DNA of 64,000 nucleotides, taken from contig KV918873.1 of NCBI GenBank assembly GCA_002049455.2, positions 124,001 through 188,000 on the forward strand, read 5' to 3'. This DNA comes from Porphyra umbilicalis (taxonomy: Eukaryota; Rhodophyta; Bangiophyceae; Bangiales; Bangiaceae). Numbering within the stretch: position 1 is the stretch's first letter; each line of letters begins with the position of its first letter. The notes beneath the pieces are model-generated. The model saw only the letters and a program-made list of their open reading frames with translations, did not search any database and had not been told where the DNA came from. The translations under genes and the position numbers were made by a program. This document shows positions 22,440-33,339 of the stretch, piece by piece.

Positions 22440-25150
22440 GCAGGGGGGGGTGGGGCGCCGAGAAGGGGTACTGGAAGAAGCAGCAGGGCGGCAACTGTGC
22501 GTCTTTGGTGGCGCGCGTTGTCTGCGGAGCTGGTGGTGGGGTGGCCCTTGCCAGGAGGCGGCAAGACTGTGCGCGAGGGTGCAATCGGTCGTCCAGATGC
22601 CTCGCTGTGCAACACGCTGACAGCAGTTTCAGAAAAATACTTGTCATCGTAAATTTACGCTGTTTCCTCTTTCTTTCATCCACACCACTAGTAGGGAGCC
22701 CAACGGACCGTCAAAAACGGTTTGTTAAGTACTCCCGCAACGTGCACCAGAAAAAAGGACTTTTTGTTGAAGTGTGGGTGTGGGAAAGCACCCTAGAATA
22801 AAGTCCAGGGAACTTTCTCAACCTGGATGCCAGATCAATTCCAGTCGCTCCACTGAACCCCGCGCGTGGCCACACGTCACGTGGCGGGACACCACTGCTG
22901 AATGCGGCCTCCGCACACGCACGAGCGGCGGCGGTCTGGCTGTCGCCCCGCCCCCGCGCCGGCCGTCGAACAGCCTCGCTGTCGCGGTCTCACACATAAC
23001 TGCGCACTACGTATCGCCGCGTCTCGGTCGCCCATGTCCACACCGTCAACCCCACCGCTTGGGTGGGGTGGCCACGTTGAAGGTGCGACCACTGGCGGTC
23101 CTCACAACAGTGGTGACTAGACACAAATGCCATTTTTCGCAATGTGGACCCACATTCGGTCATAGAATCGGCCTGAGCGGGGTCACACGCGCAGGTTCTT
23201 CCCACAAATATTCTTGGATGATATTTGCTATCTTGCGCGGTTGGGGGTCTTTACACCGCCAGAAGCGTCTCGACGAGACGAAGAGTATCGCGCCTAGTCT
23301 AGCCGCCCGAAGGGACCTGAAGTGTGCTTCATAGAACCATGTGGAACAGCCGCAGCGTTCCTCCACAAAAGCATGCGGAGGTGACAGACCATTTGTGGGT
23401 GGCCCGTTGTGTGTGGGCATATCTCCCATCAGTAAGGCGACAAGTTGAGAGTGCTCTCCCACCATGCCGGTCCAGTTGAGAGCGTCGAGGGACGTCAGAA
23501 GGGACGTTTCGAGCCTTCATTGGCCATTACCGCCTAGACAGAAAGCGTTGATTGGCTGTTTCTAACTGTCAGGCCGTCTGTTGATGGGGAGATACTCTGT
23601 TCTGATATGCCGTGGGTCGACCCACGAACTGTGACCCACAAGAGCCACCACAAAACCCTGTCCATGTGTGTTGTTTTTGGTGTCCTCCAGAATCCTCACA
23701 CGTTGCGCTTATCTTTTCACTGGGCAAAATGTAGTTTGTTTCCCACCCCCGGTTTGTCACCACTGCGCTGGCTCGGTGGTTTGGTTTGGTGCTCTTGCCC
23801 CCGCCTCGCGAGCGCGTCTGGCCCCGCCTTTGCGCGCCAGCCTTGGATTCCAGGCGGCACGGCGTGCGACACGTCGGCGGCCGCGGGGCCTGCGCGCGCG
23901 GCGCACCACCCAATGCGTGGCGCGAGCCGCGCGCCTCGCGCGCCGCCTTGACGGCCAAGGTCGGCGGGCCGCGCGACTCGCGGGGCTGTGCATTGAGTCG
24001 CGCCGCGTTGCCGTCCAGCAGGTGCCCGCTACGCGAGGCATCTGACAGCCGACGGTGGTGGCGGGGCAAGATGACGCTGCGGTGGCGCGCGGCGGTGCGC
24101 CCCCCTGGGGTCTCCACCAAACAGGAGCCCCACCGCACAGCTGCTGCCCGCAGGGCCGGCGAGGGGGCCGCGACCACGAGTATGACTGGCGGACGTCCCG
24201 CGGCCGCCCGCGTCCCACCGCGTCCGAACCCCACGCGCCGCCCCCCCGTCTTGGCGGGAGACAGACGGCCGACGGGGTGTCCCACTCGTACTCCGCGGCG
24301 GGGGGAGTGGGCCACGGCGGGACTGGGCGGAAGCACCCCACGCGTGGGCCCCGGCTCTGTCAGGCGGGCGACGCGCGCGCCGCCCCCCGACGGCCCGCCG
24401 CCTCTGCGAGATGACCCGCTGCACGGTGGCCCCCCCCCTGGCGTCCACGTGCGGGGGGACCACCACCGCCCGCAAATGACGCTGCTGCAAGCGCCCCGTC
24501 CAGCGTCCAACACACGGGGGGACGGGGGGGGACGCGAGGCGCGGCGGCGGCCAACAGTTTGGATCAGGGGCGCGCAGGCCCGTGGTTGACAGCCGCGCGC
24601 TCCCGTCGCGGGCCGCCGCGCGACCCGCCGGCAGCGGCCGGCCGTCATACTCGCGGCGGCGGGGATGGGTCGGGTGGCGCGACGGGCGCGCCGCGGGGCG
24701 CGGCGGTTGTGGGGCCGCGCGCGGGGGGGGGGGCACCGACGAGCCGCGTCGGGTCGATCGCCCACACAGACGCCGGGGGTGGCGGGAGCGACGGCCGGCG
24801 GGGCCCCCCGGCGGGACTGGTGGGCCGACGGGGACCCCAGCGGGAGACCGCTGCCGTACAAGAGGGACCGCCGAGTACGAAGGGGTCGGTCGCCCGCGGT
24901 CGGTAGGGGAACCAACGGCGAGGGGAGTGCGTGCTGCTTGTTGGACGCGCGCGGCTCGCCTCCCGCCGCCGCCGCGCGTTCCCGGCGGCGCGGACGAGGC
25001 GAGGCGACCACGCGCCGCCCTCGATCGGCGGTCGCGGTCGGCTTGCCGCTGCCCCTCGGCGCTGCGATCGTGTCGCGCCGAGGCCAAGGCCGCGGCCATC
25101 CCACCCCCCCCCCCCCCCCAATCCCACCCGGGCACCGCCACTCCCACCAC
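22440..25150. other. intergenic, GC-rich from 23.8 kb, unresolved
   Basis: 22.4-23.6 kb has moderate GC and no gene-like frame. From 23.8 to 25.1 kb frames of 200-800 codons overlap on both strands with Arg/Pro/Ala composition. Minus-strand pieces such as DPFVLGGPSCTAAVSRWG (near 24880) hint at a gene divergent from the one starting at 25156, but no model can be built. Confidence 0.35.
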
Positions 25151-25155
25151 CGCCC

Positions 25156-26283
25156 ATGGACGAGGTGAGCATGTGCACCATGGACGGGGGCACCCCCCCC
25201 CCCTCCCCCTCCCCCCCTGTCCCCCCTCGCGCCCCTGTCGGCGCTCCCCCTCCTCCCCTCCCTCGACGCCGACGCGCCGCTGCCGTCGCCGACGTGGGCG
25301 TGGTGGCCCACCGCGTCGCCCCTCCCCCCCACCGGCGGCGCCGGCGGCGCCGCGACGGACGCTGCCGCCGCCGCCGCCGCCGACGCGCTCATGGCGCACG
25401 TGGTCGATTGGGGGTTCCCGCCGTCGCCGTTGCCCGCGGCGGCGCCGCCGCCCGACGCGCCGCCGTGCACGTCCACCGCGGGTGGCACGGACGGCGACGG
25501 CAAGGGCGACGGCAAGAGCAACGGGCATGGCAACGGCATGGCGGCGGCGCCTGCCGCCGCCGCCGCCGCCACCCACGCGGCGCTCGACCGTCTCGGCGAC
25601 GGCTGGGCGGCCACGGCCGCTGCGCCGCCGTCGCCGCCGCCGCCGCCGCCGGCACTGCGGTGGGGCGCCCCGCCGTGCCGCCTGCGCCTGCCATTGCGGG
25701 TGGTCGCCCTGGCCGAGGGCGACGGGCGGTTGTCGGCCGCCGGCGGGGCGCCGGCGCCGGCGCCGGCGCGGCCGCCGACGCGGTCGGGCTTGTCCGCCAG
25801 AGGTACGTGCCGCTGCCGCGCCGCCGCGTGTCTCTTGTCTGGGTGGGGGCTGTCCATCTGCTCTCGTTTTTAATATTTTTGTGTGTTGCGCGTCTGCCCG
25901 TGGGGAGCCCCCACCCCGCGTCGGTCGCCGGCCAAAGCGGGGCAGCCCGACTGACTCGCCGCCCGCCGCCCCCCCTCGGGTGCGTCTTTTGTGTTTTTGC
26001 CCCCTCCCGCTGCCGACGCGCGCCCTGCGTCGTGTCGCACGCGGGGTGGGACCCCCCAGTGTCCATCTCAGTGTCCCCCGAGCGGTCCCCGTCGCCGCCG
26101 GCGCGCGCCTCCACCCCCCGCCGGCGGTGCCGGCGGCTGACGTTTGGGGGCGCCCCCGCCGCCGCCGCCGCCACGGGCGGCGGCCCCCGCGCCGAGGCGC
26201 CGGCGGCGGCGGCGCCGGCGACGGGCCGCGCGCGCGCGCCGCCGCCGCCGCCGCCGCCGCCGCCCGCCAAGCGCGCACGCGCG

Positions 26284-26319
<36 letters not shown>

Positions 26320-26348
26320 CGCTGGGCGGTGGCGCCCCTGGCGCCGCC

Positions 26349-26380
<32 letters not shown>

Positions 26381-26860
26381 CGCCCGTGTCGCCGCGGCGG
26401 CGGCATGGTGCGGCGGCGGCGCCGCCGCCGCCGCCGGCCGTGACGCCTCCACCGCCGGCCGTGGCGCCGCCCGCCGCCGTGGCGGTGGCGCCGCGGCCGC
26501 CGCCGACCGCCGTTGCCGCCGTTGCCGCCGCCGCCGGCGCGGGCGCGGCCGCCGACGCGGCGGCGGCGGCGTGCGCGGCAGCCGCAACCGGCAGAGGCGG
26601 TGGGGCGGGGAGCGCCGCCGACGCGGCGCCCGCCGCCGCGGTCGCCCCGTGGCCCCCCGTGTCGGCGGCGCTGTGGGAGCGGCTGGCGCCGCTCATGGGC
26701 GCCGGCGGCCGCGGCGACGGCGGCGGGGGCGCCCGCACGCCCGTCGGGTCGGCTGCGCCGCGGGGGGGGGGGGGGGGCGCGCCGCGTGGCCGCCACGACG
26801 GGCGGCGCGCGTGCGCCGGCGCGTGCGCGGGGCGGCGCCGGTGGCAGCGTAAGGGGGGGC
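25156..26860 (+). CDS. Ala/Pro-rich hypothetical protein, probable two exons
   Basis: No family recognised. The proposed start ATG at 25156 gives MDEVSMCTMDGG. After a C-rich run (about 25192-25220) the protein-like frame shifts and reads LDADAPLPSPTWAWWPTASP, then DALMAHVVDWGFPPSPLP and ALRWGAPPCRLRLPLRVVAL. A donor-like site AG|GTACGT lies at about 25803. A second coding block from ~26050 in another frame contains a basic PAKRARA patch, long poly-Ala and poly-Pro, and ends with SAALWERLAPLMGAGGRG and a basic tail. The His/Trp/Leu blocks between low-complexity linkers resemble a nuclear regulatory protein, but that is inference. The gene is divergent from unresolved DNA on its left and convergent with the desaturase on its right. 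Confidence 0.4.
26156..26560. repeat. (GCC)n/(CCG)n trinucleotide-rich block
   Basis: Several pure or near-pure runs, the longest about 12 GCC units near 26283-26320. Read in the plus frame of the gene above they give poly-Ala and poly-Pro. Similar shorter tracts occur at 16087-16140, 16375-16440, 34408-34450 and 39095-39125. Confidence 0.85.
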
Positions 26861-27212
26861 GAGACGGTAGGGGGGTGGGTGGGTGGGGGGGGAAGGCGCC
26901 GCGTCGGACGGGGGTGACCAGCGGGCGATCCCGGCGGTGCGCGTGGCCCCATTGTGACTCTGTGTTTCTCCACGAGCGGCGGCCGCCCACATTGGGGACA
27001 GGCCTGAGAGCCCCAAGTAACGGTGTGGGGCGGTTGCGGGACGACCCCCACCAATGGGCACACGGCCACGTACCTCAAGAGCGCAGCCAACTGATACCAA
27101 AACGGAGACGGGACCCGTGCAACCAAAAAAAAAAAATGAAAACATGGTACAGCGGGGCCATATTCACACCCGTACACGCGCACTTCACGCTTGCGGTGCG
27201 CTCCTATGGTCC

Positions 27213-28622
27213 CTAAAGGTTGCGGCCGAGGTCTGCCAGCAGCCGGCAGACGGCCACGTTGCCTTCCACCAGCCCCTCGCACGTATACCGGATGCCGTAC
27301 TTGGCGCAAAACGGGCGGAGGATGCGCGCCGCCGCCGGCAGCGAGTGCCGCGGCAGCGTCGGCCAGATGTGGTGCTCGACCTGGTAGCCGAGGCCGCCCG
27401 TGAACCAGTCGTTAAAGAGCCCCGGCGTCACGTCGCGGGTTGTCCGCACCTGCAAGCGTACAAAGTCGGTCGCCGACACGTCCACGTCGTTCAGCACCTC
27501 CATCGCGTTGTGGCCGACCGTAAAGACGACGCCGATGAGGAGGCCGCCCAAGCCCTGGGAGAGGGTGCAAAAGAGAAGCCACAGCGGCCAGCTACCGGCG
27601 TAGCTCGACAGTGCGAGGAAGCCAACGTGGTGCATGACGAGGCCGGCGGCCTCAGCATACCGCATCCGCTTCGTCGAGCAGTAGACCGAGTCCGGCTCGG
27701 CCTGGAAGAGAAGGGACTGGATGACCCAGGACGTGCGGGCCATGCACAGGATCGGCCAGTACAGGAACCACTGGTTGCGCATCAGCCACCGAGGCAGCGA
27801 CGCAAAGTCCTCACCCTCAATCAGCTTCTCGCTCCACAGGAGAACTGGGGTGGTGTGGATGTCCGGGTCCCCGCCGCTGAGGGCGTCGACCACGTTGGGC
27901 ACCGCGTGGTGGTGGTTGTGCTTGGTCTTCCACCACGACACGGAGAAGCCCTGCCAGATGTTGCCGATCAGGATGCCCGCCGCGTTCCCCAGCGCCCGGT
28001 TCCGGAACACCTGGTGGTGCAGGAAATCGTGCGCCAACCACCCGCATTGTTGCCAAAAGAGTGCCAGCACCAGGGCAGACGCAACCACCCCGCCGAGCGT
28101 CGAGCCAAACGACCTCAGCAGCGCCACCGACGTCACCAGCAGCGACAGGTTGAAAAGGACTTTGTACACATAAAACGGCTTGGACGAGTCGAATAGCCGC
28201 TGGCGCTGGAGCTCCTGCCGCATGCCGACCACGTCCGCCAGGTATTCGGGAGATCGCACGCTTGTGGTGCCGTCAATGGCGGCCACGCCCGCGCCCGGCG
28301 CCTTGACGTCCTCCACCAGCTCGCCAACATACAGGCCAGGCAGCAGCTTGTATGAGTCGGTGTTTTGGTGAAACGCCGCAAAGACGTCCGTGGCGTCCTT
28401 GCCCGCTGCCGTCAGCACAATGTCCCCGCCGGGGTGAACCGCCGAAAAGGCCGACACGTCGTACACCTTGCCGCGGATGGAGATCCACGCGTCCGCCCGG
28501 GACGCATGCTTCCGCAGCTCCGCCGCCTCCACCGTCCGCCCGTGGCCGCGCAGGCTGCCGGTCAGGTCCGCCAGGCCCTCATCGTCGGCGTCGGGGTTGA
28601 ACCGGCGGATGTCGGGCGCCAT
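27213..28622 (-). CDS. cytochrome b5-fused front-end fatty acid desaturase
   Basis: ER-membrane enzyme that inserts a double bond between an existing one and the carboxyl end of an acyl chain (delta-5/6/8 type), using electrons delivered through its own cytochrome b5 domain. Length 469 residues from the ATG at 28622 (MAPDIRRFNP), normal for the family; an upstream in-frame ATG at 28739 would add a Pro-rich leader. It has a b5 domain with HPGG (63-66) and a second haem His near 85 (AAFHQNTD). The histidine boxes are HDFLHH (198-203), HNHHH (235-239) and QVEHH (414-418). Gln replacing the first His of box III marks front-end desaturases. Hydrophobic segments flank boxes I and II and fill 340-380. 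The frame is clean, so this is the best-supported gene in the window. Regioselectivity cannot be told from motifs. It fits long-chain polyunsaturated lipid (ARA/EPA) synthesis in algae. Confidence 0.95.
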   Translation of the reverse strand: MAPDIRRFNPDADDEGLADLTGSLRGHGRTVEAAELRKHASRADAWISIRGKVYDVSAFSAVHPGGDIVLTAAGKDATDVFAAFHQNTDSYKLLPGLYVGELVEDVKAPGAGVAAIDGTTSVRSPEYLADVVGMRQELQRQRLFDSSKPFYVYKVLFNLSLLVTSVALLRSFGSTLGGVVASALVLALFWQQCGWLAHDFLHHQVFRNRALGNAAGILIGNIWQGFSVSWWKTKHNHHHAVPNVVDALSGGDPDIHTTPVLLWSEKLIEGEDFASLPRWLMRNQWFLYWPILCMARTSWVIQSLLFQAEPDSVYCSTKRMRYAEAAGLVMHHVGFLALSSYAGSWPLWLLFCTLSQGLGGLLIGVVFTVGHNAMEVLNDVDVSATDFVRLQVRTTRDVTPGLFNDWFTGGLGYQVEHHIWPTLPRHSLPAAARILRPFCAKYGIRYTCEGLVEGNVAVCRLLADLGRNL

Positions 28623-28739
28623 AGCAAAGCGGGGGAGCGAGGCCGGGGGAAGAAGCTGCTGCGTGCGTGTGGTGGCAGGAGATGGCGGTCCTGGTGGGAA
28701 TGGAAGTGCCGGCGGTACGAGGAATGAAGGGGGATGCAC

Positions 28740-30840
28740 ACAAAATAAAGATCGTCAGAAGACGGGGATAGCGGCGCCCGAACCAGACGAGGGGGATAAG
28801 TTGGTAACCCAGCGTCGGGCGCCCTATCGGAGCGCCAGTGCGATATGGATACGAATCGGTGCGGTTGGCCCGAGCGCGGCCCGCGACGCCCAGCGCGACG
28901 TACGCTTGCCTGCGGCTCACAGCGACGTAGGCACCACCGAGGCATCCGCCGCACCTCGCTCGCCGAGGGGTCTCTTCCACACGTGGCGCTGCGTCTCTAC
29001 CAATGACCGGATCCGCTGGCGTGGACGGTCAGGGAAGGCGCTGACGGTGGCAATGGAGTCAGTGTGCGGTGGTCACGCTCGACATGACGGGCCAGGGCCG
29101 TCGAGGCCACGGCGAGGATTGAGCCACGTGGCATGACGGGAGCACAACCGCGGCTACGCTGCCGCACAGCAGCTCGCCGGATCAGAAGAGCCAGACATAA
29201 CACGATCGCTACCAAACAACCGGATAACCAGAGTTTCAAATGTATTGTACCTGTGCGTTGCAATGGAGCCTGGCAACTAAAGAGTTGTCTGCCGGCGGTA
29301 CATCAGGACCTACAGGTTATTGTGCCCCGGGAAAGGTTGGGCCCGAAGGATTAGGCGAAATTAGTTAAGAGGTGCCCCAACGACCTTACTCGCGCAGGTG
29401 TCAGATTTCTGGCCCGACCGCGACCTTTCCCCGGCCCGAACCGCGGATCAAGTTACGGAAGCCTCTTTGGCCAATCACATGCCCGTGTCCAACATTAGCT
29501 AGCGATCGAGCGCAAGCGCGCTCTAAGTGCGCCGAGCGCCACTTCGCGCGACGCGATGGTCTGTCGCCGATATCGGGTGGGGGGAGGGCGCCGGGAGGTC
29601 CATTTTTGGCGCTGGCGCGCCAAGTTCTGCTGGTTCCCGCCGTGGTTCCTGCGAGTTATTGTCCTCGGGGAAAGGTTCCCCGGGGAGACTGCGAGAGAGC
29701 AATAACGGCGCACGTGTCCCTGAGAATCCCCCCTCAGAGGCTCTTGGAGTGGGCTCGGTGGGTTAGGACTAACTAGGGGGCCTAATCGGAACTAGGGGGG
29801 ACCTTTCCCGAGAGGAAGAACTGTGGGACACGCCCCTCACCGGTCCACTGTTATTAGCGAAGCTTCTAGTAGGGATGCATTCGTGTTCTCAACGCTCAGG
29901 CAGCCACGTTGGATAGAATGGATGGCCCTAGTCGATTTGATGGTCACCCTCTAGGCCATTTGATTGGATGGTCCCATGTGCACGCCCAATCAAGAATATC
30001 CACGTTTCAGCATTCGATGGCTCACGATTGCTCTGGTCCAGATGGCACACGCAAGCGATTACAGATTCCGCCAAAAGCGTTTACATATGCCTTCGGGGAA
30101 CCCCCACTGTACAGTATACACTCCACACCAAGGCCCAGAAATGGTCAGCAGCGCGCCTACACTGCCTCCCCGCTCTCTTCCGTCGTTTCACCATCTTGTC
30201 ATCTGGCCCCTCCGTCGGGCCTTTCACACCACCACTCCATCGTCGTCACCGCACCGCCATGCTCTCTCTTTGACGCGCGCGCCGCATCCGCTCCTTCTTC
30301 GGGCCCGCGCTCCGCATCCGCCCCTTTTTTTGCCGCCCCCCCCCCCCTTTCTTTGCGCCCGCGCGCCGCATCTGCCCCATTCTTTGCCCCCCTCCCTCCC
30401 CCCATCCGCACGCCATGCAAGTCGCGCTGTACTGACGTTCGTTTTTTTCCTCCATGCGTTTCACGTCCTTCCCCGTTCCCCCCCCGGCCCCTGCCGGAGT
30501 ATTTACTCATCTCTTGTTCATTTCTTGAGGCATCTGGCGGCGTCCGCTGTCGACCTCCCCCTGCGTGTGGCGGCGCGCCGGGTGCTGTGCTTGTTTGCTT
30601 TGCTGACCATTGCTGTATACTGAGAACCATACGACAAAGATGAAGATATCAAATGGGGACCGACAATGGGGACGCGACAACTGGAGAAGAGAAAAAGACA
30701 CAGCGCCAACGGGGTAAGAAAAAAGGGACCAAACTCCATGGTCGTCACAAGAGCAAAGGGACAGGACGACCAGCCGCCATTACAGTGACGAAGCTCGGAA
30801 TTCTATGACAGCATCGAAAAGACATTCTCCCTCAATGTAT
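28740..30840. other. intergenic, no gene supported
   Basis: Holds the presumed desaturase promoter (no clear TATA box) and a CT-rich stretch at 30330-30500. At 29316-29355 and 29770-29830 there is a loosely inverted pair sharing CGGGAAAGGT and GATTAGGC, which could be the ends of a ~0.5-kb decayed DNA element. No convincing coding frame. Confidence 0.4.
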
Positions 30841-30841
30841 T

Positions 30842-31218
30842 GCTAATCCCACAATTTTGTCCTCATCGGCCAAGACCGGGACTGCTTTGTAAAACAGGCC
30901 AACCATTGGTCTAGAACAGCATCAAACAGCTGCTGAGTGCGTATCTTCGACGCGCCATTGGCTCTCCAACCGCCAGGTTCGTTCAGAATCGAGATTCTCG
31001 GTTTTCTTGAAATATTCTTCCTTTCTCAGTCGTCTCATGTGGTAAAGTAGCCAAGAGCAGTGAGTTATCGAGATTTTCTTCAGGATTCTCAAATAATCTC
31101 AGAAAAACGAGTGCGCCGATTGTGCGTTTGCGGGCCGTACGGGCACATTCTGTAAAGATGGGACCCGACATGCACTGCTGTTGCTCCTCTTGGCCAATCA
31201 CAAACGTCCCTGCATTCC
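30842..31218 (+). mobile_element. truncated copy of a non-autonomous DNA element
   Basis: Collinear with the complete-looking 436-bp element at 41907-42342. It shares the left end (GCTAATCCCACAATTTTGTC versus GCTGATCCCCCAATTCTGTC), the interior CGTACGGGCACATTCTGTAA and following bases. Homology stops before the right inverted repeat, so the copy is 3'-truncated. Confidence 0.65.
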
Positions 31219-31532
31219 AGCTTGCGGGGGGTGGCGCTCCGGCCGTGGTGCGGACCTTGTCCAGCTCACTCCCACCTCGGCCGGGACCAGTGTTTTGCCT
31301 GACAGGCGGTGAGTGTTTTCCGTATGTCCGACACGAAACAGCAGAGCACGACAGGCCGAGAAAATGAATGCAGACTGTCACCTCTGAAACGGAGAGCAAG
31401 TCCCACGATCTAAGTATATGTGTGCATCACTACACTTTGAGAGTACCCTGTCCTAAAGGCCAGGAAAAATAACATACGGAAGCCTGTTGCCCCGGCCTCG
31501 CGCAGTCCTCCAGTGTCAGGTACTGCATCTCC

Positions 31533-31947
31533 GACGCGAGCAGCAGCTCGGTCGCATCCGACCGCGTCGCCTTGGCGGCAGCTCGCGACACGAGCATCTT
31601 GTGTCGCACGTGCTGGCCGAGGGAGGGCACCTCCGTCGGCGCCAGGGTGCAGACGGCGACGGCGGCACCCCGACGCGAGCAGCAGCTCCGTCGCATCCGA
31701 CCGCGTCGCCTCGGCGGCAGCTCGCGACACGAGCATCTTGTGTCGCACGTGCTGGCCGAGGGAGGGCACCTCCGTCGGCGCCAGGGTGCAGACGGCGACG
31801 GCGGTACCCCGACGCGAGCAGCAGCTCGGTCACATCCGACCGCGTCGCCTCGGCGGCGGCTCGCGACACGAGCATATTGTGCGGCACGTGCTGGCCGAGG
31901 GAGGGCTTCTCCGTCGGCGCCAGGGTGCAGACGGCGATGGCAGCACC
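31533..31947. repeat. 139-bp tandem repeat, three copies
   Basis: The landmark GCTCGCGACACGAGCAT starts at 31581, 31720 and 31859, giving an exact 139-bp period and more than 90% identity between copies. 139 is not a multiple of three, so each copy changes the reading frame. The array sits over the 3' end of the minus-strand coiled-coil frame and would scramble its C-terminus. Confidence 0.9.
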
Positions 31948-32750
31948 GGCCGCTCGGCAGTCGCGTCCTGCCCCGTCGATCCACTCGACATGACGCTCGC
32001 CGCCATCACCTCCCGCATCCCTTGGGCGAAACCCATGCGCCAATGGGTGCGGCAGAAAGCGTTACGGGCAACCGCACAGAGGTGGTTGATGATGTGCTCA
32101 CGTTGACCCAGCTCCATGGTGGCCTTGTCGGCGACTTCACGAATCCTCCTGAGGTCGGTATCCAGCTTGCGGATGCGAGCCTTTACGCGGCTGATGGCCT
32201 TTCGAAGCCGGAAGGTGCCCCTGGCTCCCGCTGCCAATGCGGTGGTCCATTTTTGAAGCGACGAGGTGTCCCGCCGCAACCTCTGGGTCAACTGCATTTG
32301 CATGTCGATGACAGAGGTGACGCGCCTACGGATCAGCCTGACGTCGGGCGCGTGAGCGCGCAACGACACGAAGGTCTCCGAGATGCCGCTGTAGGCCGCC
32401 ACCCCCTTGACGACAAGCGCAGCCGCCACCTTGAGGGCGTCCAGGTCGTCAGTAGCGGTCGCAACAAAGACGACTGAGCCCCCCCGCCCGTCAAGCAGCA
32501 GCTGACGACGAAGTTGGCCGCCCAAAGCAGCTCCCTGGCGGTGTTGTCGTCGATGGCGCGGCGGACTGGTTGTTAAAAACAAAGCGCAGGAGGGGAAAAC
32601 CGATCCAGAGAGCACGAAGAAGGGTTGCCGGATAGTAGGAGGTGCCGAGCCGCCTAACAGAGGCAAAACCCCGCACTCCATACGAGCCCCACTCGTCGCC
32701 GTGCCCCGTCCACCGGTTCGGCGCACAACGAGCACACACCAGCAAGACAA
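31948..32750 (-). CDS. coiled-coil hypothetical protein, C-terminus overlaps tandem repeat
   Basis: No family recognised. The minus-strand frame is open from 32750 to 31830. The convincing part is about 32470-31990: DDLDALKVAAALVVKGVAAY, then TSVIDMQMQLTQRLRRDTSS and a long basic heptad-like region (AISRVKARIRKLDTDLRRIR, VADKATMELGQREHIINHLC). This suggests a coiled coil. The start is uncertain; the N-terminal ~90 codons are weakly protein-like. The frame runs directly into the 139-bp repeat array, which contributes a meaningless C-terminus until a stop at 31830. It could be a gene truncated by array expansion or the remains of an element-encoded protein. Confidence 0.4.
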
Positions 32751-32857
32751 AGCAGAGCAAACAAAACGCCCGGCGACGTACTCGGTGCAGCGATCAAAAA
32801 TGACAAACAGTGCGACATATAGGACTGGACGGTAGTGGTGCGAGCGGCGGTGGAGTC

Positions 32858-33199
32858 CTAAAGACCGGGCAGTGCTAGCAGCCTGCCGCCACTGTTTGTG
32901 AGGGTGCTGGGCGGGTCCCCCTCAGACACGCCCGTGTTCCCCTCCTCCTGCAGGGCCGTCTCCCCTGCCTCATCAGTCACCTGTGTCGCCTTGCTCCGGG
33001 GGGCATTGAACGCTTTCCTGCGAGGGGCAGGCAGTACGGTCGCCTTGCGCTGACGGGCCTTGAATGGTCTTTTTGACGGAGCAGGCAGGACGAATGGCAC
33101 GGTGACGCAAGCCTCGACCATCGCCCAGGAGTGGTTGCGACACTGGTAGACGACGCGGGTTTTGAACGTCTTTGCAAATATGCCTCCCGGGCAGGGCAC
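32858..33199 (-). CDS. hypothetical protein fragment, Lys/Arg/Pro-rich
   Basis: No family recognised. A minus-strand frame with FAKTFKTRVVYQCRNHSWAM and VEACVTVPFVLPAPSKR is followed by a basic Lys/Arg/Ala stretch and an acidic tail, stop at 32858. Likely a 3' exon; the upstream part is not found. It overlaps an antisense plus-strand frame at 33131-33388, so strand choice is not certain. Confidence 0.3.
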   Translation of the reverse strand: MPCPGGIFAKTFKTRVVYQCRNHSWAMVEACVTVPFVLPAPSKRPFKARQRKATVLPAPRRKAFNAPRSKATQVTDEAGETALQEEGNTGVSEGDPPSTLTNSGGRLLALPGL

Positions 33200-33339
33200 C
33201 GGCGGCTAGCCTTGAAAGCGGCGGTCGCGCGCGAGAAAAGACCGGTTCTCCTGGTCGGTCCATTCACCTCTCCGCCACGGGTCGCGCGCGTCCTTCGAAC
33301 GATGGTGAAACGTCGCCGGGCGGCTCTGCTGCACATCGA

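Noticed and set aside
23569-27309. Overlapping frames of 400-850 codons on both strands
   Set aside because: They are Arg/Pro/Ala-rich, overlap each other in every frame and arise because stops are rare in very GC-rich DNA. Only the blocks with unbiased composition were kept.
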